Assembly: GCA_006503475.1 (NCBI GenBank) | Contig: RSEH01000019.1 | Location: 167,215 to 231,214 of the forward strand | Reading direction: 5' to 3' | Source of the DNA: Stentor roeselii | Taxonomy: Eukaryota; Ciliophora; Heterotrichea; Heterotrichida; Stentoridae | Length of the DNA stretch: 64,000 nt | Shown here: piece after piece, positions 52,227 to 61,847 of the stretch | Layout of the letters: the number at the start of each line of letters is the position of its first letter | Position numbering within the stretch: the first letter of the stretch is position 1 | Program-made: the position numbers and the translations under genes | The notes under the pieces: generated by a model | The model's database searches: none | What the model saw: only the letters and a program-made list of their open reading frames with translations | Told to the model about the DNA's origin: nothing

Positions 52227-52994
52227 GTTAGATTTAGAATATATGAAAAGTGCCAAAATCACAAATTAGCTTCTAGATTGTTTTTAAGTGCTGTTTTTAT
52301 ATTAGAAATGCAGAATTTTGGACTTTCAAAGCTTTCTACCTGAATATTAAAAATATAAACCAGTGATATAAATACAAGATTAAAGCAAAGATTATTTAAG
52401 CTTACAATTATTTAAGAAAAATTTCTATTTTTGAAGCACCACATTTTTCAATTCATTAAAAAACCTTTCATTAATTAGATTCAAATTAGGATATAAACCT
52501 TTAATTAATTTGATCGAAGAAGACCAGAAACTTATAAAAAATTTCATAGTCTTCAAGAAATAATTTGGTTAGAATAGTTTTATTTATCTGATTTATAATC
52601 TTTCATCATACTATATTTTATTCATAGTCTTCAAGAAATAATTTGGTTAGAATAGTTTTATTTATCTGATTTATAATCTTTCATCACACTATATTTTAGT
52701 TCTATAAATCTTTGCAAAATTTTATGGATTATTGAAAGAGAAATTATTGAAATCTTGAAACAAAGTCTCAAAGAAACTCTATTTAACAAAAGGGATTTTT
52801 TCTGTTGGGTCCTGATTTTTTTAATTAACGCTGACCGATTCAATCGCGAATCTTTTGATTCAATTAAATCTGTTTATTTTCTAAGAGATTTTTTCTCTTG
52901 AAATTCCTTATAATCTTTTCATTTTCTCAATTTCAAAATAATTTGAGTTTATATTCTCTCTGTAACACAATTAATTACTTTTTTCTTGCTGCAA
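52227..52994. other. AT-rich stretch with a tandem duplication
   Basis: No gene seen. It contains the 78-bp direct duplication listed separately. Confidence 0.5.
52543..52698 (+). repeat. 78-bp tandem duplication
   Basis: 52543-52620 and 52621-52698 are the same 78 bases with one difference (T versus C in CATCA-ACTATA). They are exactly adjacent. Confidence 0.95.
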
Positions 52995-53385
52995 TTAATG
53001 AATAATTTGTTGATACCTGATGATCTTATTATCTTTTATTTTAAGCTTATTTTTTAAATAATTTCGAATTTTATTTTTATATTCTTCAGTATTCTCAATA
53101 AATTGCTTATTTAAGAACTGTTTTTCTTCTTGTACTCTAAGGGTTCGGCCTGGTTATTCAATAATATCATCATAAAAATAGTTTCTTGGATATTCGTCAG
53201 AATTGATTATAATCGGTTTCTTACTAATCAGAGAATTTTGAGATACTGTTAGCAACCTTGATGCAATCATAATGGAATTTATGCATGCATGAAAGAACTT
53301 TAGATTACTCTGAGAAATTTATCTAAGCAACGACGCATTGGGAAAACTGCATTTATTATCACATATCGACTCTATAATTATTTAT
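52995..53385 (-). pseudogene. Decayed gene fragment of unknown family
   Basis: Minus strand, one frame over about 130 codons with two internal stops, TAA at 53319-53321 and TAA at 53154-53156. The translation has ordinary protein character (NLKFFHACINSIMIASRLL, IIINSDEYPRNYFYDD, GRTLRVQEEKQFLNKQF, then a Lys-rich helix) and ends at 52995. Neither stop is removable as a 15-nt GT-AG intron. The family was not recognised. Confidence 0.45.
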
Positions 53386-54346
53386 AATTTGAATTATCAA
53401 ATTTAGTTGAATTTCAAGATACAAGGTGATAAATTACTCAATTATATTTAAAACTATTATTAAGTAGATAATTTCTTCTGTATTTTTAAGATTTAGTTTA
53501 AAGAATTTTTTGAAAATTATTTTTGTAATCAGTTAAAAGTGCAAGTTTAATGGTTTGAAGGGAAATGAGTCAATAATCTCTGTGAATTATAAGAAGGTAA
53601 TTATTTAGATTTTACTATCTTCAAAGATTCATCTCTAGATAAATTCAAGATTAATTGATAATATGTATTGAAAAACATATAGTGATAGCTTACTGAAACA
53701 GAGATAAATTTTATAAGAAACCACAAAGAAAGCAGAAGAAAAATATCTAAATAAGGCTTAAAATCTCATTCTTTGATAAATTAATGAATCAAAGCTTGTA
53801 GAGGTAAAGTTATCTAAAAGGTGACTCTTGAGCCAAACCTACAAAAAACAGAAAGTTTAAGGATTTTGCCCTTAATGTATTTTCACTGCAGAATTTATTT
53901 TGACTTAAACACAATTGATAGATGAACTGTCTTAAATTCAAAGTCAGCATAAAAAATTCAGTAGATTTCCTAAAAAATTGATTACAAATGCTAGAAATCA
54001 GGATTTTATAAAATTTACTTAACAATAGCTGAAGTTATCATAGTAGGCATAATTTATGATCTGATTTTAATTTTGTTAATCACCAAAACAAATCATCAAT
54101 TCATAATCTAGTAAAACTTCAATAAATACTTATATCTTGAAGTTGTGTCATTCACAAAACTACAAATTTTAAAAAATTGCTCCCTTCAATATCAAAGAAT
54201 AATAAATTTAGAAGTTTCCTCACTTGTCTAGTTTAAAACCTCTCCAATATTACCAAGATAATCTACCTGAGTTTTGCTTAGTTCGATTAAATCTTAGAAA
54301 AAAGGTAATTTGATTAAGGTTAGATCTAATATAATTAATCGTAATC
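53386..54346. other. AT-rich intergenic, no gene supported
   Basis: Downstream of the giant receptor gene. A 71-codon minus-strand frame at 53810-54025 has no recognisable domain. No RNA gene seen. Confidence 0.45.
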
Positions 54347-57300
54347 CTACTTAGTTAAGCTATTATTCAAATCTATATTTTGATGATTTGATGATACTTT
54401 CGATTTTTCTCTTCGAAGTTTTGCAATCAGCGATTTAACATTTGAAGCGAAAATTAACAAAACAATCAGATATTGAAAAGCAAGTCCGAACATCAAAACA
54501 CTGATAAAACAAATATCAAAAACATTATCATTTTCTAAGAATTTCGAGTACCTCCTTGCAAAGATGATGATAAAGACTAAAATCATTAAAAATTCAATCA
54601 CAATATTAGTGATCAAAATAAGTTTATCCTTAAAAGGTCTGAAATAAACCAGATAACTGAGTAAAATGAAAGAAATTACAACGTTAATCAATCTTTGAGC
54701 AGTTTCATTGTAGCTTAAATACAGCTGATTGATAGCAAATATTACGCTTCTAAACCCAAGAACCACATAATATAAAATATTTGAAAATTTTCTATCACAA
54801 TGAAACTCTTGAAAAAAAGATCCATATTCTCTCAAATAGATTTCATCCTGTAACAATATCTTTTCAGAATCAATCCAGAGTTTCAGTAAAATGATAATCG
54901 GAGACGCCAAAAAGATAGTCTAAATGTTTAATACTATCAAAATCATAGATAAAACTTTACTGAATATCGATTGAAAGCCAAAGTTTTCTATTCCCTAACT
55001 TTTTATTACTGAATCAAAGCTCATAAACCCAAAAATTCCGCAAGCAAGATGAGTTTGAAGCCAAAACCTAATGAATAAAGAATATTTATACTTCATCTTC
55101 AAATTCCTGAACTTTTCACTAATCTTCCCCAAATTAAGCCTAGAAAATATAAAAACAACAGGAAACAATAAAAGCACTCCAGTAAAAATTGTGAGATTCG
55201 ATCCGATATTTATCAAAACTTCAGTAGTTTCAATCCCAATCTTTCTTGCCTGGATGAAAGGAGGAGTTGAAGCGTTTTTATTTAAAAATCTTTCAGGGAC
55301 ATTGACAGGTGAGTTGAATTTTCCAACAGCTCTGCAGAACTTATTCGCTGCTGGCGTTAAATCATTCCGACTGAGAGGTAAAAACGCGATCATCTGAATG
55401 TTATTCTGAAGAACCCAGCCAGCTGAAGGGTTTGTGAACATTGATAAAGCGTAAGTGATTAAAGTCGAAGATTGGCCTGCTGCTTTAACGTTTTTTGTTA
55501 GTTTTTTGAATGTTAGAGAGATTTCTTGGTACTCAAACAACATGAGTGAAAATTCATGATTGGATAAAGTAAAGTTGTCTTCACTCAAAATCACTGGATG
55601 CAAGGATAGTTTAATTTTAGTGCCGTTTGAAATACTTTCGATAATTCTGAAATATATCAAAAATTTATAAGCTGTTATTTTTAGGAGGTTGAATGAAGAA
55701 ATACTTGGTGGGGTCTTGATTGAAATGTTTGAAGTTGAAAAGACTCCTTGAAGTGGTTTATTAAATGTGAGTTTCAATTTGTTATCAGCTGTCACACTTA
55801 TGTTCAAGTAAAAGTATTGTATTATGCATGACTCATTTACCTTCACATACCCACGAAGGCATTCACAACTTTCACCAGTGAATGACTCATTAGAACCGCA
55901 TGTTGGTTGGCAAGACGCTTGAAATAAATTGAATCCAAAATTGCATTCCGTGCAATCAACTTGATTCGATTTTAAAGCACAAACTGAACAGTTCTCAGGA
56001 CAAGTTTTACATTGATTTTTTATTGAATAAAAGCCTTTTTTACAAGCACATCGTCGATCATTATTGAGTTCTGAGTTCAAATCTTTACAGTCAATGCAAG
56101 TCTCGAAATCTTCGCAAGACTGGCACTCATCTAAACAGCTCAAACATTGAAGACTATCATTTTTTGCAAAGTAGCCTTTATTGCATTCACAGTGAGATGT
56201 GTTTGAAATCGATTTGGTTTCTTCACAAGATAAGCATTCATTTTCTGAATACCCGAAACAAGTTCTGCATTTAGGACTGCAAGGTTCACAAATATCATTA
56301 ATCAAAAAGAATCCTTCAAGGCACTTGCATTTGTTTGAGTCAGGCTCAAGGTTAAGGTTAATGTCGCAAAGGATGCACGAATTTCCATTCCAATAAAAAG
56401 ATTTTTCACAGATGCATAAGTTTTCTATGTTTTTCAATGAATTGTTTTGGCATTCTAGGCAGTCTTGGGCTGTTGGACCTAAACAAGATTTGCAAGAATT
56501 ATGGCATTTTATGCACTGGAAGTTATCCCAGAAGGAAGAATGTGGACATGAGCACGAGTTTTTAATTATTTCTAGGTTTTTAATTGGATCGCAGTAAAGG
56601 CACTCAGAGTCTTGCAGGTAGTAAAAATCTTCACAAATGCATGAATTTTCTAAAGTTAATGAAAAATTTTGTCGACACGAAAGACAGTCACTAGCTGAAG
56701 GTCCTGAGCAGTTAAGGCACAAATTATGACATTTATTGCAAACATTAAGACTATGATAGAATCCCGGCTGGCATTCACATAAACCATCTAATAACATAAA
56801 AGTTTCATCACACTTCAAACAAAACGTAGAATTAATGCAATTTAGACAATCAGATGGACAAGGAAGACAATTCTCACCATTTAAAAAAAACTTTACTGGG
56901 CAAACGCAAGAATCATTGACTAGATTTTGTCCATCTTTACATGTTGTGCAGTTTGTTTCTTCAGGGCCTTTACAAGTTAAGCACTTGTTATTACAGAGCG
57001 AACAAGAATCGTTAATTAAATAATATCCATCTTTGCAGGCACATTCGTTTCCGTTATAGCTTAAATCAATCCTGCATTGAATACAAGACCCTTCAAACGT
57101 GCATTTTTCACAATTTTTAATGCAAGGTAAACATTTTGAATAGGACATATTCCAATAGAAACCTGAATTACATTGGCAAGCCAGTGTAGATACATTTTTA
57201 GATGCGTTTTCAATGCAGGTCTTGCAACTTTCATTGAAATATTCACATTGAGAACAAAATAGGCTTGAGCAAATGTTGCAGTCAGTACTTCGAACACATC

Positions 57301-59962
57301 CTTGAGTGCAGTTGTTTAAACAAGGTGTGCAAGTGTTGTTTGAATAAAAGCTGGATAAAGAACAGTTCCAAAGACAATCTGATAAAACAGTTTCATTACA
57401 TACTAAAGGGATTGCAGTAGCGATATTCACTCTGAATATCATCATTTTCCAGATAAAACCAACAAAACCATTTAGTGCTGATCCTATGAACATCGGAGTA
57501 AAAGGGTCGTCAAAGACAAAATCTTGATTATAATATCTAGAGACTTCATTTGAGAACACGAAATTTAGGGAATATAATTCGAAATAGACGTTAAACCTGA
57601 AGCTCAAAAACATCCAAGTAGAGTTTGCTATTGATTTAGATTTAAGACTGAAATTTTTATAAGTTATTTCTATTGAAGAATCGATTTTTAGACTTTCTTT
57701 TATCAGCAAAATTCCTGGTGATTTTTGTCTGATGAAAAATGAAATCGAGTTGTTTATTGGTAGAGAAAAATTTGAGATTTTTATGAATGATGAGCCTGTG
57801 AAGTAAAATCCTCTTGAATGAGCAGGGATAGGGTCATTTTGATCTAGTAAGTTATTTAAAATATCATAACTTCCTAATGAAAATTGGTTGTTGTAGTTAT
57901 CAGTGAAGTTATTTGCAATTTTGTCGAATACTATACTCAATAATGCTTGAGTTAAAAATTCACACTTGTTTCCCACCAATTTAAAATTAGTAGGGCAATT
58001 AAAACTGCAAAAAGATCCTACAAGTACATAGCCTACTGCACAATTAAGACAATTATATGATTGAGGTCCATAACAATCAGTGCATCTTTCACTGCAGCAT
58101 CTTTTCATGTCATAAGATAAATGAAATCCTTCTAAACAAGGGTTCCAACTTAAGTCTTCTACACATGTAATATTGTAGTTTTCACATGTCTGACAAAGGA
58201 CTTTTGCACATTTATTACAAGTTCCCCATGTTAAGCATCCAGTTTTACAAGAAGAATGGCATGCTACTACCCTTTCCTGAAAGCTACTATTGAATACTGA
58301 ATGATTATATACCCCAAGACAAGAACTAGAGCCTGCTGATGAGCAGATCAAAGAGTCTATACTGATGTCATAAAGAGCGAACTGGGAAAAGGTCATTCGA
58401 TATGCAAAGTAATATATATTGCTCGACGATGTTAAGGTTATTCTGCCTGGGCTGTCATAAAAAGCATATCCGTAAACACTATAAACTGAAGATAAAGAAC
58501 TTCCACAAATCGTTGTTAAGTGAGTCGAATTATCAAAGTATTCAACTATAATACCAAAGAATTTCCAACCATTTAAATAACACTTTGCAGTTGTTGTAAC
58601 ATCTAAACTATCATCAATCTTCTCAAGAATTATTTGAACAGTCGAATCATAAAATAGTTTTAGTTTCTCGCTATAAAATATGGTAAATGATCCTGTGTTA
58701 GCCCAGATTGTAATTGTAAATGAATGGTTTAAACTAAAATTATCTGCAAACATAAATTGATTCCCGCCAAACATGTAGCCTCTCAAGCTCATAGCAACTG
58801 GGTCGTCAGGTTCAGGGTTGTTAAAAGGAGAAAAAGTCGATGCGTTTAGTCCACTTTGGAATAATCCTCCCTGATATTGAACAAAATAGTCGAATCTCAA
58901 AGTTATTGTTGTGAAGTAGCTTGGCTGTTTAATACAAAGATTGGCTATCAAGACAAAGCCTGATAAACATTCAAAGCACGTGAATCCTGAGCCAACTGCA
59001 CAGTTTTTAACTAAGATTGAAGACAATAAAATTTCTTTACTTTCTTCATCACAGTGCTCGTACAAGTACCCATTACAACTCGAGCAAAGATTAGAATAGC
59101 AAAGGCTGCATGATGCCCTTCGACAAGAAAATCCACAAGTATCTGAACATTTAACGCAAGTCCTGTAAGATAGATATTCATTGAAAAGACACGAATTCAA
59201 TATTAATGCATATCCACTACATAAGAGACTGTTAATCATTTGAAATCTTGCTATAAAACCTTCGAAACTTGAGTTTTCGGTTCCACCTATCATGAACTTT
59301 GCTTTATCAGAACTCATTCGAAATTCCCAATTTTCCAACCTTGTTTCAAGGCCATGATAATTTCTATACAAGTATGTTGGGTATTGATAAATATTTATGA
59401 TAATCCTTCTCCATGATCCCTGAATCATGTCATAGTCAATTTTCTCTGAGAAGTTTTTACTACCCATTGAATAAAATAACTCAAATTGCAAGGTCTTATT
59501 GTAATTCAAGCTGAAATACACTGTAGACCCATCGACTACCTTGAAGATCGTTCCTGCTTCGAAGACTTTTAAAAATATTTGCATACAGAACTCTGGTGCT
59601 AGGATCCAAGAAGTATTAGAGACAAGCAAAGAACTTGAAAAGAAATAAAATCCTCTGTCAATTGTTACAAATGGAGTAACTTTTGTTTCGTTGTTGAAGC
59701 TGAATTTTTCAGGATGGGCAAATGGTCCTATCGTGCTAGAGTCGAATAATTTATAAGAGAGAAAATCAATTGAAAATAGTTCTTGACTTGCTGATGCTGA
59801 ACAATTCATGGAATTGATGAAGTACCCTGAAGGGCAAATATCAAGACAGCTTTTTGATTTAAAGTTGTATCCTTTTGTGCAGGATTTACACTCGGAAGAT
59901 GAACAGTAAAGGTTTCCTATCACCTGGCTTGCAAGAAGAATCACTGGGACAGTTGAAAACAT
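54347..59962 (-). CDS. Giant LamG/Cys-rich receptor-like protein with seven membrane segments (1861 aa)
   Basis: Coding on the minus strand is joined 59962-55010, 54994-54935 and 54919-54347. The start is placed at ATG 59962, because only a TTG lies further up, and this gives a clean signal peptide (MFSTVPVILLASQVIG). The ectodomain has three LamG/concanavalin-like domains alternating with Cys clusters. A long furin/IGFBP-type Cys-rich region follows (nt about 55830-57330, units such as CHN-C--C-GP-A-DCL-C). A beta-rich segment precedes about seven membrane helices (nt 54400-55170), the last ones LINVVISFILLSYLVYF, ITNIVIEFLMILVFIII and ISVLMFGLAFQYLIVLLIF. The tail is short and polar. The layout is like an adhesion-type receptor (inference). 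No GPS motif was found. Confidence 0.85.
54920..54934 (-). other. 15-nt intron
   Basis: GTATTAAACATTTAG on the minus strand, phase 0, second intron of the giant receptor gene. It lies within a membrane helix (MILI joined to TIFLASPIIILL). Confidence 0.9.
54995..55009 (-). other. 15-nt intron
   Basis: GTAATAAAAAGTTAG on the minus strand, phase 0. Together with the next intron it bounds a 60-nt exon of 20 codons. Confidence 0.9.
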
Positions 59963-61847
59963 TTTTATTAGTGCGGAATGTTTCAATAAGATTAAAGGAA
60001 AATTTAGCTTAAGATAATTTAAAATACTCTACAAGCAAGGTCTAAACATGTAGAGACTTTGTGAGTTAGAACTTTGGGTTAATAAAATTTTAATAAATTC
60101 TCCCGAGTTAAAATATTTTAAGATCTGGAATATTTAAAGAGATTTATATTTTCTGAATCATATCCCTTCTGCGAAATGATCATTTTTATTAGCTAATTTA
60201 TCTATTATTATATTGAACAAATATACAGGCTTAATAACTTGATATATCTTTAAATTAGAAATTCAAATTCGATATAATAATATTTATATGATTGATATGA
60301 TTAGATGTTCATATGATTGATTTGATTATATAATAATATTATTGTTTTAATTAGCTGAATATTTATGTTTATCGAACTTCCTTGTCGAATTAATAATTGG
60401 TAAACAAACAACTTTTAAAAAAAAAACCTTACCACTTACAATTCCTTATAAATTTTCAAACTTTTACATTTAGAATGCTAGTTCTAAATTTTATTTTTTA
60501 AATCTAATATTACTTGGCTATATAACTTTAGCATAATTCATATGAGCTTAGATAATTATCAACTCACACCATATAAAATATTATCTCTTATAATTAAGTT
60601 TATAATTTTATTAAGTTTGATTTTATTCTCTTCATTTTTAAGATAAAAGATTGATTTTTGAAAAAAAATTAGCAAAGATACTGAATATTGAAGATTAAAT
60701 AAACTTGAATAAAGCCAGCCTGCCCATTTCCTATTTCTTTGCTTTAATACAAATTTTTATGATCAAATTTATACTAAATCATTATTTTGATGAATATTTA
60801 TTGTGAAATAATTACTTATTTGATTGATATGATTTCCAAGCTTATGAGTCTTTGGATAAAATGCAGAGTAGATTCTAATCAAATGAAAAATACCTCAACT
60901 CCTAGCCTCAAGCTGAACCTCAAGTCAAGCCTCAAGTTGGGTCGAAGGTTGAATTTATCATCTTCACTGGAAACTGGCCTTAGAGGATCGGTAATTATTT
61001 TGAGCTAACAAGTATTCAGAGATCAAAGATAAATGCTCTTGCGTATTTCATGGATAATTAAAACCAAGCAATAAAAGATATGAGTCAAGTGATTCTATTA
61101 AATATGTTTTAGCATTTTTCAAAATAAAAATCATTTGATTATATGAAAAGAGCATCAAACTTATAATAAAACCGAAGAAAACTACTAAGAATAGTCCTAA
61201 TTAGTTAAGTTCATTATTCACACTAGGAATATCGATAGAACTCCTGCTGAAGTCCAAGAAGAAATTCATCTAAAACTTAGAGAAATACAAAAATTCTGAA
61301 ATGAAAATATTAAAGATTTTAATAAAAACTGATGTCAATTAATTAAAAAGATAAATTGCTCACCATGTTCATAAGCAAGGAAAACGAGAGTTATTAACAT
61401 CAAAAAAAATACAAAAATAAAACATTGTCCTTGAAGTTTCTTATCAAATTTTTCCAATAAAAGTGGAAAGCCAATAAGAATAAACTAGTTGATACTTAGA
61501 TGATAACTGATGATTGACAAAAAGATTATTATATATCAAATCCTCTATAGATAAATTAAAAGAATAATATACAACTGACAATTTGTACATTGAAGTTTTT
61601 TGTGAGAATTTCAATTTAGTTTAATCTAAAGTCGCTTCATTAATCAATATTTGATTAAAAAGAAAAACTTAGTCAATTATTAAATTCTTGAATTTTTGCC
61701 ACCCTTGCAACAATTTTGAAGTATTATTTATTGAATTTAGCAGAGTATTTAACTAATAGTACAAAGAAGATAGATAATTATAGCTTTTGATAAGATTATA
61801 TTATAAACTATGGAAGGCAATTTTGGCTTGAAAATCTAAGTCTATAA
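59963..61847. other. AT-rich intergenic with a possible relic
   Basis: No intact gene. 60787-61008 has a short frame with a CTCAAG-rich patch (60906-60940) and no domain. 61201-61305 (+) reads like a charged helical protein fragment (NIDRTPAEVQEEIHLKLREIQKF) and then meets TGA, a second TGA and a frameshift. Very AT-rich from 60160 to 60680. Confidence 0.4.
61201..61305 (+). pseudogene. Possible decayed coding fragment
   Basis: 35 codons of charged helical character end in TGA, and the same frame continues plausibly beyond it to a second TGA before shifting. The family is unknown and the evidence is weak. Confidence 0.25.

Noticed and set aside
60906-60940. CTCAAG-rich patch as a satellite or CRISPR-like repeat
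   Set aside because: Only three or four imperfect copies over 35 nt, with no regular spacers.
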